64,000 bases of DNA from the NCBI RefSeq assembly GCF_004346865.1, contig NZ_SMGR01000001.1, forward strand, positions 682,001 through 746,000, read 5' to 3'. The DNA is from Shimia isoporae (GTDB lineage Bacteria; Pseudomonadota; Alphaproteobacteria; Rhodobacterales; Rhodobacteraceae). Positions 8,376 through 17,518 of the stretch are shown here, piece by piece. The number at the start of each line of letters is the position of its first letter. Position 1 is the first letter of the stretch. The position numbers were made by a program, and so were the translations under genes. The notes under the pieces are model-generated. The model was not told the DNA's origin, ran no database searches, and saw only the letters and a program-made list of their open reading frames with translations.

Positions 8376-9173
8376 ATGAAACGCTGGATACCCTTTCTCA
8401 AATCTGAACCCACAGTGGCTGTTGTGCGCCTCAACGGAGTGATCGCAAGTGGCGCGCGCGGGCAGTTGAACGATCAGGCGATCGGCCCGATCCTCGAAAA
8501 AGCTTTCAGCCGCGGCAAACCCAAGGCTGTGGCGCTCGAAATCAACTCTCCGGGAGGCAGCCCGGTGCAGAGTGCGCTGATCGGGGCGCGTATCCGGCGA
8601 TTGGCCGAGGAGAAGGATATTCCGGTTCTGGCCTTCGTCGAGGACGTGGCTGCTTCTGGTGGGTACTGGCTGGCCGCAGCGGCGGACGAGATCTATGCGG
8701 ATCACAGTTCTGTTGTCGGATCAATCGGCGTGATCTCGGCGGGTTTTGGCGCGCATGTCTTTTTGTCACGGCAAGGGATCGAGCGCCGGGTGCACACTGC
8801 TGGAGAAAGCAAATCGATGCTGGATCCGTTCCGTCCGGAAAAGGAAGAGGACGTGGCGCGTCTCAAGCGGTTGCTGGGGCAGATCCACACCAACTTTATC
8901 GACCATGTGCAAAGCCGACGCGGGGACAAGCTGGACAAGAGCGAGGACCTGTTTACTGGCGAAATCTGGACCGGCAAGGATGCGCAGGACGTAGGATTGA
9001 TCGACGGGATCGGTCACATCGTACCGGTTTTGAAAGACCGTTTCGGGGACAAGGTCAAGCTGCGCCGGTATGGCGTACGCAAGTCGGTTTTCCAGCGGTT
9101 CGGCGCGACGCTGGCGCAAGATGCGTTGGCCGGTGTTGAAGAGCGTGCGGAATACGCGCGTTTTGGATTGTAG
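8376..9173 (+). CDS. S49 family signal-peptide-peptidase-like serine protease
   Basis: 265 residues, the short SppA/SohB form with one protease domain. The oxyanion region ALEINSPGGSPVQSA is followed by the nucleophile in VAASGGYWLAAAADEIYAD. The probable catalytic Lys is in GESKSMLDPFRP, matching the Ser-Lys dyad of the family. There is no clear N-terminal signal anchor in the chosen frame, unlike classical SppA, so it may be cytoplasmic-facing or peripheral. The next small gene starts 2 bp after its stop, so they are probably coupled. Confidence 0.9.
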   Translation: MKRWIPFLKSEPTVAVVRLNGVIASGARGQLNDQAIGPILEKAFSRGKPKAVALEINSPGGSPVQSALIGARIRRLAEEKDIPVLAFVEDVAASGGYWLAAAADEIYADHSSVVGSIGVISAGFGAHVFLSRQGIERRVHTAGESKSMLDPFRPEKEEDVARLKRLLGQIHTNFIDHVQSRRGDKLDKSEDLFTGEIWTGKDAQDVGLIDGIGHIVPVLKDRFGDKVKLRRYGVRKSVFQRFGATLAQDALAGVEERAEYARFGL

Positions 9174-9175
9174 AC

Positions 9176-9343
9176 GTGATTATAAAGATCGTCTCTCTGT
9201 TCCTGGTGGGCATGGCCGTGTTGGCCATGTTTGGCAAGCTGCGCTATCCGGGGCAGAAGCGGTTGCAGTCTGCGAAGTGCCCGAAGTGTGGGCGGTTTAA
9301 AATCGGCAAGGGGCCGTGTCCCTGTCGAAAGAACGTGGGGTAG
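9176..9343 (+). CDS. Small membrane-anchored zinc-ribbon protein (55 aa)
   Basis: Translation from GTG at 9176 gives 55 residues: an N-terminal hydrophobic helix (IVSLFLVGMAVLAMFG), a basic stretch, then CPKCGRF, 9 residues later CPC, and a basic tail. Four Cys in CxxC...CxC form suggest a minimal zinc ribbon held at the membrane. The start lies 2 bp after the peptidase stop and the stop lies 3 bp before the antiporter ATG, so the three genes form one tight unit. ATG codons inside the helix are alternatives but would cut the membrane segment. Function unknown. Confidence 0.7.
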   Translation: MIIKIVSLFLVGMAVLAMFGKLRYPGQKRLQSAKCPKCGRFKIGKGPCPCRKNVG

Positions 9344-9346
9344 AAC

Positions 9347-10300
9347 ATGGAGTGGTTGCTCGTCTCGCTGGGACTTGTGATCCTGCTTCTGGCAGGGGAC
9401 GCGCTTGTACGCGGCGCAGTGAACCTGTCGTTGCGGATCGGTATTCCGGCGTTGATGGTGTCACTGACGATCGTGGCCTTTGGCACATCTGCCCCAGAAT
9501 TGCTGATCTCACTGCAAGCCGCGCTGAAGAACGCGCCCGGCATTGCTCTCGGCAACGTGGTTGGTTCCAATATCGCCAACGTATTGTTGGTTCTTGGTGT
9601 GCCTGCGGCCATAACGGTCATGCACACCTCGGGCAGTGATACGCGCCGAAGTTTCGTTTTCATGATCATCGCAACCATCCTGTTTATCGGGTTGGCTGCC
9701 TTTGGAATCTTTACCTTCTGGTCAGGGGTAATTCTTCTGGGTGCACTGGCGCTGATGTTGCTGGACGCCGTGCGTGAGGCACACAAGCACCACAAGGAAA
9801 ACAAGGCCGCCTGCCTTGATCAGGATGAAGAGGTCGAAGGCGCTGACCCGAACATGCCGTGGTGGCGCATCATTGTCTTCCTCGTGCTTGGCCTTGCCGG
9901 ATTGCCGCTTGGCGCGGACCTGATGGTGGATAATGCCGAGGTTATCGCCCGCCGCTATGGCGTGAGTGACACTGTGATCGGGTTGACCCTGGTTGCGCTC
10001 GGAACCTCGTTGCCGGAACTGGCGACCACACTGATGGCCGCGTTGCGGCGTCAGGCCGATGTCGCCCTGGGCAATGTGATCGGGTCGAACATGTTCAACC
10101 TGCTGGCCATCATCGGCATCACGTCCGTGATTCATCCGATCGCGGTTGATCCCGACTTCCTGGAGTTCGATCTCTGGGTCATGCTGGGAGCATCGCTGCT
10201 GTTGATCCCGTTTGTGTTCATGAAGCGTGACATTAATCGGATCTGGGGTATCACATTTACCGTACTTTACGTGATTTTCGTATTGATTACGCTGTCCTGA
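9347..10300 (+). CDS. Calcium/sodium antiporter (YrbG-like, CaCA family)
   Basis: A 317-residue membrane protein with the two inverted alpha repeats of CaCA exchangers: GTSAPELLISLQAALKNA with GNVVGSNIANVLLVLG in the first half, and GTSLPELATTLMAAL with GNVIGSNMFNLLAIIG in the second. These carry the ion-binding Glu/Ser/Asn residues. A hydrophilic loop of about 45 residues rich in His, Lys and Glu lies between the halves. About ten helices are expected, in the inner membrane, exporting Ca2+ in exchange for Na+ (or K+). It is coupled to the small zinc-ribbon gene 3 bp upstream. Confidence 0.93.
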   Translation: MEWLLVSLGLVILLLAGDALVRGAVNLSLRIGIPALMVSLTIVAFGTSAPELLISLQAALKNAPGIALGNVVGSNIANVLLVLGVPAAITVMHTSGSDTRRSFVFMIIATILFIGLAAFGIFTFWSGVILLGALALMLLDAVREAHKHHKENKAACLDQDEEVEGADPNMPWWRIIVFLVLGLAGLPLGADLMVDNAEVIARRYGVSDTVIGLTLVALGTSLPELATTLMAALRRQADVALGNVIGSNMFNLLAIIGITSVIHPIAVDPDFLEFDLWVMLGASLLLIPFVFMKRDINRIWGITFTVLYVIFVLITLS

Positions 10301-10322
10301 CGCAGCGTGCGCGGGAGGTGTG

Positions 10323-11102
10323 ATGAAACGAGCTTTGGTTACTGGAGCGGGCAAACGGCTTGGCCGTGCCATGGCGCTCTATCTGGCGGATCGAGGATTT
10401 GATGTTGCTGTGCACTACAGCACGTCCCGAGATGCGGCCGAGGAGGTCGCAAGCCTCATCCGGAGCAAAGGTCAGCGGGCAGAAACATTGCAGGCAGACC
10501 TTCTGAACGAAGCCGAAGTTGAAAGCTTGCTTGCCGCCGCTGCTTCCTCTTTGGGGGGGGCAGTGACCTGCTTGGTCAACAACGCATCCATATTTGAACA
10601 CGACACCATCGAAAGCGCGACCCGCGGGAGCTGGGACCGGCACATGGAGAGTAACCTGCGCGCACCATTTGTGCTTATGCAGGCGATGGCCGCGCAGGGG
10701 CTTGAGCCGCATCTGGATGAGGCGAACGAGCCTGTGGCAAGCGGTTTGGTGGTCAATATGCTGGATCAGCGTGTACGCAAGCTGACACCGGACTTTTCTA
10801 CCTACACGCTGGCAAAAATGGGGCTTTGGGCGCTGACACAGACCGCAGCGCAAGGGCTTGCGCCTGCCATTCGCGTGAATGCAATAGGGCCCGGCCCGAC
10901 GTTGCAAGGGGCACGCCAAAGCGCGGATCAGTTTGCTGCCCAGCGTGCGGCAACTGTGCTGGGACGCGGTGTGGGCCCTGACGATATTTGCGCTGCGCTC
11001 GGCTACCTGCTTGATGCGAAGGGCGTAACGGGCCAGTTGATTTGCGTGGATGGTGGTCAGCACCTTGGATGGCAGACGCCGGATGTGCTTGGTCCCGAGT
11101 GA
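10323..11102 (+). CDS. Short-chain dehydrogenase, pteridine-reductase-like (FolM/PTR1 type)
   Basis: 259 residues; GGGAGG precedes the ATG. The cofactor motif is TGAGKRLG, the NADPH-type form seen in pteridine reductases. The active site has NMLD where most SDRs have a Ser, followed by YTLAK (Tyr-x3-Lys). The Asp-Tyr-Lys set is what PTR1/FolM enzymes use. I therefore infer reduction of a dihydropterin or dihydrofolate with NADPH rather than a generic alcohol dehydrogenase. It follows the antiporter by 22 bp and may share its transcript. Confidence 0.8.
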   Translation: MKRALVTGAGKRLGRAMALYLADRGFDVAVHYSTSRDAAEEVASLIRSKGQRAETLQADLLNEAEVESLLAAAASSLGGAVTCLVNNASIFEHDTIESATRGSWDRHMESNLRAPFVLMQAMAAQGLEPHLDEANEPVASGLVVNMLDQRVRKLTPDFSTYTLAKMGLWALTQTAAQGLAPAIRVNAIGPGPTLQGARQSADQFAAQRAATVLGRGVGPDDICAALGYLLDAKGVTGQLICVDGGQHLGWQTPDVLGPE

Positions 11103-11468
11103 AGTTTTGACACGATTACACGGCGAAGATGATCGCCCAACGACTGTGGTTTGGGGCTTCGCAGATGCAGCAAAAGATGCAGGTGCGGCACAAGTTTTGC
11201 ACCGTTCAAGAAACCGTTACAGAACTGTTAACAATTCTGCAATGTTTTCAATCGTTTGGCTGATGTGTAAATTCTTTGTTAATAAAATCAATGACTTGCA
11301 AAAGTGCCTATTTTTTGTGCAAATCAACGAAATGGGCCGAAAACAACGAAAAATCGCGGTTCCGGCAAAGTTATCTCCAAACTTATCCACAGGAACCGTG
11401 GATTTGTTTTCTCTTGAAACAAAATCCCGAAGATTGCAGGGCCACCCAAAGAATCATATTTCAGGGCT
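11103..11468. other. 366-bp AT-rich intergenic region upstream of uvrC
   Basis: No gene-like frame with a ribosome binding site is present. The middle (about 11200-11345) is clearly more AT-rich than its surroundings, with runs such as GTTAATAAAATCAATG and a T6 tract. The last 100 bp contain a perfect DnaA-box-like sequence and a weaker neighbour. It must contain the uvrC promoter, but I could not place -35 and -10 boxes with confidence. Confidence 0.6.
11371..11391 (+). promoter_or_regulatory. DnaA-box-like pair
   Basis: TTATCCACA at 11383-11391 is a perfect match to the consensus DnaA box. TTATCTCCA at 11371-11379, 12 bp upstream in the same orientation, is a one-base variant of it. They lie 78 bp before the uvrC start. 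DnaA binding here would be regulatory; a replication origin is not indicated by the gene context. Confidence 0.4.
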
Positions 11469-13343
11469 ATGAGCGAACAACATCCCCCCCAGACCGAAAC
11501 TGAGACCGGCTATGCCCGCATTCAGAGTTATTTGAAAACACTGGACGGATCGCCGGGAGTTTACCGGATGTTGGATGCTGAAAGTCGTGTGCTTTATGTC
11601 GGCAAGGCCCGGAACTTGAGAGCGCGCGTCAGCAACTACTCAAGACCCGGAAACCACACCGGACGGATCGCGCGCATGATCTCGGAAACATCGTCAATGA
11701 TGTTTCTCACAACCAAAACCGAGACCGAAGCCCTGTTGCTTGAGCAAAACCTGATCAAGCAGCTTAAGCCGAAGTACAACGTGCTGTTGCGGGACGATAA
11801 AAGCTTCCCGAACATTCTTGTGAGCAAGTCCCACAGCTTTCCACAGATCAAGAAGCACCGCGGCGCCAAGAAGGAAAAGGGCAGCTACTATGGTCCTTTC
11901 GCAAACGCCGGTGCCGTCAATCGTACTTTGAATCAGTTGCAGAAGGTTTTTCTTCTGCGCAATTGCTCGGACGCGATGTTTGAAAGTCGCACGCGGCCCT
12001 GCCTTTTGTATCAGATCAAGCGGTGTTCAGGGCCCTGTGTCGGCAAGATCAGTGCGGAAGACTACGCCACCAGTGTGAGCGATGCTGAGCGTTTCCTGTC
12101 GGGCCGTTCGACACAGATACAGGAAACACTGGCTGCGCAGATGCAGGCGGCGTCCGACGCCATGGAGTTCGAACGCGCCGCGGCGCTGAGAGATCGTATT
12201 CGCGCTTTGACAGCGGTGCAGGCGTCGCAGGGGATCAATCCGAGGGGCGTTGCGGAGGCAGATGTAATCGCGTTGCATCTGGAAAACGGACAGGCTTGCG
12301 TCCAAGTGTTCTTCATTCGCGCAAACCAGAACTGGGGCAATCGCGATTACTACCCGCGTGTGGGTGCCGATGTTGAGGCCGCAGAGGTTCTGGAAGCTTT
12401 TGTCGGGCAATTCTACGACACTAAAGAACCGCCGCGACAACTCATTATAAGCCATCCGATCGACAACTCCGATCTGATGGCGGAGGCCCTGAGTGGCAAG
12501 CTTGGGCGTAAGGTTGAGATATTGGTGCCTAAACGCGGCGAGAAGGCAGAGCTTGTTAGCGGCGCGGCGCGGAATGCGCGGGAAAGTCTGGCACGAAAAA
12601 TGAGCGAGACGGCAACCCAAGCCAAGTTGCTTAAGGGCGTTGCAGAGGCGTTTGACCTGGACGGGTCTCCCGAACGCATCGAGGTTTATGACAACAGCCA
12701 CATTCAGGGCACGAATGCTGTTGGCGGGATGATCGTTGCGGGGCCGGAAGGCTTTATGAAAAACAGCTATCGCAAGTTCAACATCAAAGGCGATGATCTG
12801 ACTCCGGGTGACGATTTTGGCATGATGAAAGAAGTGCTGACGCGTCGTTTCGAGAGGTTGCTCAAGGAAGATCCGGATCGAGAGCAAGGCATGTGGCCAG
12901 ATCTTTTGCTGATCGACGGCGGGGCCGGTCAGGTCAGTGCCGTACATGAGATAATGGCGGAATTTGGCGTTGAGGATATCCCCATGGTCGGGGTCGCCAA
13001 AGGGGTGGACAGGGATCACGGCAAGGAAGAATTCCATCGGATCGGGAAAAGCGTGATGGCGTTGCGGCGCAATGATCCGGTTTTGTATTTCATTCAGCGG
13101 TTGCGCGACGAGGCGCACCGTTTTGCCATCGGTACCCACCGGGCGAAGCGCGCCAAGGCGGTTGGGGCGACGCCGCTTGATGATGTGCCGGGTGTGGGCG
13201 CCACACGCAAGCGGGCGCTGCTGGCGCATTTTGGCTCCGCCAAGGCGGTCAGTCGGGCGAACCTCGCGGATCTGAAAGCAGTGGACGGCGTGTCCGATGC
13301 GCTGGCGGAAACGATTTATGATTTCTTCCACGAAGGCGGCTAG
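11469..13343 (+). CDS. uvrC: UvrABC excinuclease subunit C
   Basis: 624 residues. The N-terminal GIY-YIG nuclease domain ([10 protein letters not shown], then [13 protein letters not shown]) makes the 3' incision. A CxxxC-like region follows ([18 protein letters not shown]), then a UVR domain near residues 215-245 ([14 protein letters not shown]) that binds UvrB. The RNase H-like domain for the 5' incision ([17 protein letters not shown]) and a C-terminal tandem helix-hairpin-helix ([29 protein letters not shown]) complete the protein. Length and order are normal. Nucleotide excision repair in the cytoplasm. xerC converges on it from the other strand. Confidence 0.97.
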   Translation: MSEQHPPQTETETGYARIQSYLKTLDGSPGVYRMLDAESRVLYVGKARNLRARVSNYSRPGNHTGRIARMISETSSMMFLTTKTETEALLLEQNLIKQLKPKYNVLLRDDKSFPNILVSKSHSFPQIKKHRGAKKEKGSYYGPFANAGAVNRTLNQLQKVFLLRNCSDAMFESRTRPCLLYQIKRCSGPCVGKISAEDYATSVSDAERFLSGRSTQIQETLAAQMQAASDAMEFERAAALRDRIRALTAVQASQGINPRGVAEADVIALHLENGQACVQVFFIRANQNWGNRDYYPRVGADVEAAEVLEAFVGQFYDTKEPPRQLIISHPIDNSDLMAEALSGKLGRKVEILVPKRGEKAELVSGAARNARESLARKMSETATQAKLLKGVAEAFDLDGSPERIEVYDNSHIQGTNAVGGMIVAGPEGFMKNSYRKFNIKGDDLTPGDDFGMMKEVLTRRFERLLKEDPDREQGMWPDLLLIDGGAGQVSAVHEIMAEFGVEDIPMVGVAKGVDRDHGKEEFHRIGKSVMALRRNDPVLYFIQRLRDEAHRFAIGTHRAKRAKAVGATPLDDVPGVGATRKRALLAHFGSAKAVSRANLADLKAVDGVSDALAETIYDFFHEGG

Positions 13344-13351
13344 GCAGGACT

Positions 13352-14266
13352 TCAGGCCTTCGGGTGAGCCTTGTTGTAGACTTCCATCAATCGTGCGGTA
13401 TCTACCTGTGTATAGGCTTGCGTCGTGGAGAGAGACGCGTGCCCTAAAAGCTCCTGAATGGCGCGTAGATCGCCTCCTGCCGACAAAAGGTGCGTTGCGA
13501 AACTGTGGCGCATTGCATGGGGCGTTGCGCTTGCGGGTAGGCCGAGTTGCAGGCGGGTCTGTTCCATCGCCTTTTGAACGGCCCGGGCGCCCAACGGGCC
13601 GCCTCTGACGCCGCGAAACACCTCCATTTCGGGTGTTATTTCCATGGGACAAAGGCGCAGGTAGGTATCGACGGCCTCGCGCGCAGCATCGATGACAGGC
13701 ACCAGACGTTCCTTGCCGCCTTTTCCAACGATACGTAGCGAAGGCGGGAGCGGAACATCGGCGCCCGTCAGCCCGAGCGCTTCGGAAATCCGCAGCCCGC
13801 AGCCGTAGAGTAGGGTCACAACCGCGGTGTCACGGGCGCCGACCCAATCGTCGCGGGACTGAATTTCCACGGTATCGATCACCGCTCTTGCGGCGTCTTC
13901 GGCCAAAGGACGCGGTAGCTTTGCCTGAAACTTCGGCGCGCGTGTGGACAGGACAGCCGTGGGGTCAAATCCTTCGCGCTCAGCCAGCCAGCGATAGAAA
14001 CTTTTGACCGCGGACAGCTTGCGTGCCAGAGAACGGGCAGAAAGACCTTGGCCTCGCTCGGATGCCATCCAGCTGCGCATGTCGGGAACCCCGATTTTGG
14101 TTAGCGGGCCGAGCCCTTGTTGCGCCCCCTTGTGCAGGGTCATGAACGCAAGGTAATCGGCAATGTCGCGGCGATAGGCATCCAGCGTGTTTTCGGAGGC
14201 GCCGCCCAGAGCAGCCCGATGGGTCAGGAACGTGTCGAGAGCATCGTGGGCCGCGGGGCTGATCAC
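13352..14266 (-). CDS. xerC: Tyrosine recombinase XerC
   Basis: A 304-residue tyrosine recombinase with a SAM-like N-terminal core-binding domain (TLDAYRRDIADYLAFM) and a catalytic domain showing Arg in CGLRISEALGL, Lys in GKGGKERLVPV, His-x-x-Arg in PHAMRHSFATHLLSAGGD, His in LGHASLSTT and nucleophile Tyr in QAYTQVDTARL. It resolves chromosome dimers at dif with XerD. XerC rather than XerD is inferred from the coupling to a DUF484 gene (4-bp ATGA overlap), a classic xerC arrangement. The 3' end lies 8 bp from the end of uvrC on the opposite strand. Confidence 0.92.
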   Translation of the reverse strand: MISPAAHDALDTFLTHRAALGGASENTLDAYRRDIADYLAFMTLHKGAQQGLGPLTKIGVPDMRSWMASERGQGLSARSLARKLSAVKSFYRWLAEREGFDPTAVLSTRAPKFQAKLPRPLAEDAARAVIDTVEIQSRDDWVGARDTAVVTLLYGCGLRISEALGLTGADVPLPPSLRIVGKGGKERLVPVIDAAREAVDTYLRLCPMEITPEMEVFRGVRGGPLGARAVQKAMEQTRLQLGLPASATPHAMRHSFATHLLSAGGDLRAIQELLGHASLSTTQAYTQVDTARLMEVYNKAHPKA

Positions 14267-14973
14267 GACAGCCAGCGGCGCATGGCCCGTTCAAAGACTC
14301 CCGCAAAAAACGCGAGGAGATCAGTGCCTTGCTGAGGCGTGAACTGGTGCGGGTCTTCGGCGCCCATAACCAGCATGCCGGGCAACCGGCCTTCGCCAAG
14401 GTCGAGTCGCAAGCAGGCCTCTGAGCGTATCCAGTCGGCGTCCTCGCCATAAACGGCATCCGCGCCGGTCTGAAGCTGGCGCAAAGTAACCTGGCGTGAC
14501 GGCATCGCACGACCGCCGGTCAGATAGCCGTCGACAAAACCGGCTTCGGCCATGCACAGAACATCCCCAAGCTTCTGGATGTTGGCATCGCCCGTGGCGT
14601 CCTGCTCTGTTTCCAAAACCAGCCGGACAGAATCCACGCGGAGAATATCGGCCACTTCCGCGCCTAGATCACGCAGGAAACTCTCGAAGTCCACCGGATC
14701 AAGCATACGCAGGATCGCGCGGTGAACCTGATTGGTGCCGGCAAGATTGTCATAGGCGGCAGCAATCACGCTGCGATGCGTGTCTTCGAGCCGGTCAAGG
14801 CGGGCTTCGAGCCGCTCCATGGCTATACCGCGCAAATCCACGATGTTGCCGCCCATCGTTTTCTCGTTGGCCGCAATCAGCGCGCGCATTAGATCACGGT
14901 CTTCAAGAATCACGTCAGGAGACGAAATGATCTTGTCCCGCAGGGTGTCGTCGATCTGTGGAGTGCTGCTCAT
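14263..14973 (-). CDS. DUF484 family protein
   Basis: 236 residues. The ATG at 14973 (MSSTPQIDDTLRDKIISS) is preferred over a longer frame. The pattern is an N-terminal helix, PDVILEDRDLMRALIAANE, then a coiled segment (RGIAMERLEARLDRLEDTHRSVI) and a GAF-like C-terminal half, as in DUF484 proteins. Its function is unknown, but the family regularly precedes xerC. The stop overlaps the xerC start by 4 bp. Upstream it diverges from priA. Confidence 0.88.
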   Translation of the reverse strand: MSSTPQIDDTLRDKIISSPDVILEDRDLMRALIAANEKTMGGNIVDLRGIAMERLEARLDRLEDTHRSVIAAAYDNLAGTNQVHRAILRMLDPVDFESFLRDLGAEVADILRVDSVRLVLETEQDATGDANIQKLGDVLCMAEAGFVDGYLTGGRAMPSRQVTLRQLQTGADAVYGEDADWIRSEACLRLDLGEGRLPGMLVMGAEDPHQFTPQQGTDLLAFFAGVFERAMRRWLS

Positions 14974-15151
14974 GTCAGTGCCGTTTTTTCTCGTTGGCCG
15001 CACCTTAGCAGAGGGCCGCGCGGATTGCCGCAACTTTTTTGGTGACGGTTTGTGCTGTGGCAGAGGATCGCCGCCTTGCCTTTGCCGTTCAGATGCGGAT
15101 GCTTAGGGCTCGCCTTCATCTGGCGTGGCAGGCACAGCGGATCACACGAGC

Positions 15152-17359
15152 ATGACAGAGCCCGACATGGGACCGGAGTATTTTGAGGAAGGCGCGCTGG
15201 TGGCGGTTCTGACCACGCAGCCGCTGGACCGGTTTCTGGACTACAAGGCGCCAACTGGTGGGTGTTTCCGCGGTGCTTTTGTCGAGGTGCCATTGGGGCC
15301 GCGACGGGTGCTCGGGGTCATCTGGGGACCCGGCAAGGGCGACTTCGATATCTCCCGCATCCGCGCGGTCCAACGCGTTTTGGACGTGGCGCCGATGGGC
15401 GAGGACATGCGGCTGTTTCTGGAACGTGCTGCGGCGTATACATTAACGCCGATGCACGCGATGCTGCGCTTGGCGACGCGGGCGCCTGGGCTGTCGGATC
15501 CGCCTTCGATGCGCAAGATCTATCGGTTGGGCGAAGGTGAGCCGGATCGGCAAACCGACGCGCGAAGGCGTGTACTCGAGACTTTGCGCGAATATGGCGG
15601 GCTTTCCTTCACCATGGGCGAGTTGGCGCAAATGGCAGGCGTAACCAATTCGGTCATCAAAGGTCTGGTGAAACAGGGCGTCGTGCGAGAAGAGGACACA
15701 CCACGCGATGTGCCATTCATGCGCCTTGATCCGGACTATGGCGGAAAAGACCTGACTGAAGCACAGGCAAAAGGGGCCGACGCCTTGAGGGCTGGAGTGC
15801 GAAGCGGCGATTATGGGACAACGCTTTTGCGCGGGGTTACCGGTTCGGGCAAGACCGAAGTTTACCTCGAAGCGGTGGCTGAATGCCTGCGAAAGGGGCG
15901 GCAGGCTCTGGTGCTGCTGCCGGAGATTGCTTTGACGGCGGAGTTTCTTACACGCGTAGAAGCGCGGTTCGGGGCGAAGCCTGCCGAATGGCATTCCGGT
16001 GTGACCATGACAGAACGGCGGCGCACTTGGAAGATGGTCGGGCAGGGCGGTGCACAGATGGTGATCGGCGCGCGGTCCGCGCTGTTTTTGCCCTATCGTG
16101 ATCTAGGCTTGATCGTCGTCGACGAAGAACATGACACCTCATACAAACAGGAGGATGGCGTGCTGTACAATGCTCGGGACATGGCGGTGCTGCGGGCGTC
16201 TCTTGCTGCGTCTCGGGTGGTGCTGGCTTCTGCAACTCCTAGCCTTGAAAGTTGGACCAATGCCGAAGCCGGAAAATACGAAAAGCTGGAACTGACTTCA
16301 CGGTTCGGTGCGGCTGTGCTGCCCGAAATGCGCGCGATAGACATGCGGAGCGAGGATTTGCCACGGGACCGTTGGATTTCTCCGACGCTCAAACGCGCGG
16401 TGGATCGGCGTATTGAGAAAGGCGAGCAGTCCCTGTTGTTCATCAACCGTCGGGGCTACGCGCCGGTGACCATCTGCCGGGCCTGTGGGCATCAAGTGGG
16501 CTGCGATCATTGTGATGCGCGGATGGTGGAACACCGTTTTCTGAAACGGCTGGTGTGTCACCAGTGCGGCGAGACCAAACCTATGCCCGACACCTGTCCG
16601 AGTTGTGACGTCGAAGGAAAGCTTGCACCGGTTGGTCCGGGGGTGGAACGCCTCGCTGAAGAGGCCGAAAAACTCTGGCCGGATGCGCGTCAGGCGGTTC
16701 TCTCGTCTGACCTTTTCGGATCGGCCCGAGCCCTGAAGGAAGGTATCGAGAAAATCGCGAGCGGTGGCGCCGACATCATCATTGGCACCCAACTCGTAGC
16801 CAAGGGCCACAATTTTCCTTTGCTCACGTTGGTCGGTGTAATCGACGCCGACTTGGGCCTGCAAGGATCCGATCTGCGCGCCGCCGAACGCACATTTCAG
16901 TTGATGAGACAGGTTGCAGGGCGGGCGGGGCGTTCAGAAAAGCCAGGGCAGGCGCTCTTGCAGACCTATCAGCCCGAGCATCCGGTCATCCGCGCGACGC
17001 TGGCTGGCGACGAGCTCGGTTTCTGGCGTGCAGAAGCGGACGAGCGCCGCTTCGCCGGGGTACCGCCCTTCGGCCGGATGGCCGGAATTATCCTATCCGG
17101 TCCGGATGTGTCGCAGGTTTTCGACCTTGGGAACGCACTTGCGCGAAATGCTGGCATGCTGCGCGAGATCGGCGCAGAAGTTTATGGCCCTGCGCCAGCA
17201 CCGATTGCGCGCGTGCGCGGCCGGCACCGCGTGCGCTTGCTGGTCAAAGCGGACAAAGGTGCGCCTTTGCAGGCGGCGTTGGCCAAATGGGTTGGCCAGT
17301 TCAAGTTAAAGGGCGATCTGCGCCTGTCCGTCGACATCGACCCGCAGAGTTTTTACTGA
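15152..17359 (+). CDS. priA: Primosomal protein N', replication restart helicase
   Basis: About 735 residues from ATG 15152; a GTG at 15125 would add nine. An N-terminal DNA-binding domain recognises fork ends (LDYKAP, FVEVPLGPRRVLGVI). The superfamily 2 helicase core has Walker A GVTGSGKTEVYL and Walker B VVDEEHD. A zinc-binding insertion holds eight Cys (CRACGHQVGCDHC, then CHQCGE and CPSC), followed by GTQLVAKGHNFP and the QVAGRAGR motif. It reloads the replisome at stalled forks. It diverges from the DUF484-xerC pair, a normal alphaproteobacterial arrangement. Confidence 0.96.
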   Translation: MTEPDMGPEYFEEGALVAVLTTQPLDRFLDYKAPTGGCFRGAFVEVPLGPRRVLGVIWGPGKGDFDISRIRAVQRVLDVAPMGEDMRLFLERAAAYTLTPMHAMLRLATRAPGLSDPPSMRKIYRLGEGEPDRQTDARRRVLETLREYGGLSFTMGELAQMAGVTNSVIKGLVKQGVVREEDTPRDVPFMRLDPDYGGKDLTEAQAKGADALRAGVRSGDYGTTLLRGVTGSGKTEVYLEAVAECLRKGRQALVLLPEIALTAEFLTRVEARFGAKPAEWHSGVTMTERRRTWKMVGQGGAQMVIGARSALFLPYRDLGLIVVDEEHDTSYKQEDGVLYNARDMAVLRASLAASRVVLASATPSLESWTNAEAGKYEKLELTSRFGAAVLPEMRAIDMRSEDLPRDRWISPTLKRAVDRRIEKGEQSLLFINRRGYAPVTICRACGHQVGCDHCDARMVEHRFLKRLVCHQCGETKPMPDTCPSCDVEGKLAPVGPGVERLAEEAEKLWPDARQAVLSSDLFGSARALKEGIEKIASGGADIIIGTQLVAKGHNFPLLTLVGVIDADLGLQGSDLRAAERTFQLMRQVAGRAGRSEKPGQALLQTYQPEHPVIRATLAGDELGFWRAEADERRFAGVPPFGRMAGIILSGPDVSQVFDLGNALARNAGMLREIGAEVYGPAPAPIARVRGRHRVRLLVKADKGAPLQAALAKWVGQFKLKGDLRLSVDIDPQSFY

Positions 17360-17376
17360 CCTTCTTTGTGGCCTAA

Positions 17377-17434
17377 AATACCCTGGAGCGCGAGGCAGCG
17401 CCTCGCATCCTGCAAGCCTGAGCGCCGAAGGCGC
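17377..17434. repeat. AAATACCC-led double hairpin element (copy 1)
   Basis: AAATACCC is followed by two small-loop hairpins: GCGAGGC-AGC-GCCTCGC (17390-17406) and GCGCC-GAA-GGCGC (17422-17434). It sits just after priA. A similar AAATACCC-plus-hairpins element lies at 59718. It has no T-run, so it may be a dispersed repeat that also ends transcripts. Confidence 0.45.
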
Positions 17435-17518
17435 ACCGTTTGGTCACCTCTAGACAAACACACGCTCTGTGCAAATTTGTGTCTCGCCATTCGCACCGCA
17501 CAGGCGTAAAGCCGAAGC

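Noticed and set aside
11050-11472. Open frame spanning the SDR end and the uvrC leader
   Set aside because: It starts inside the SDR gene, has no ribosome binding site, and translates AT-rich intergenic DNA with no protein-like pattern.
12027-13652. A 541-residue open frame on the minus strand opposite uvrC and the xerC end
   Set aside because: It lies wholly antisense to clear coding sequence. Composition is the His/Arg-rich pattern of a shadow frame in GC-rich DNA, and it has no domain.
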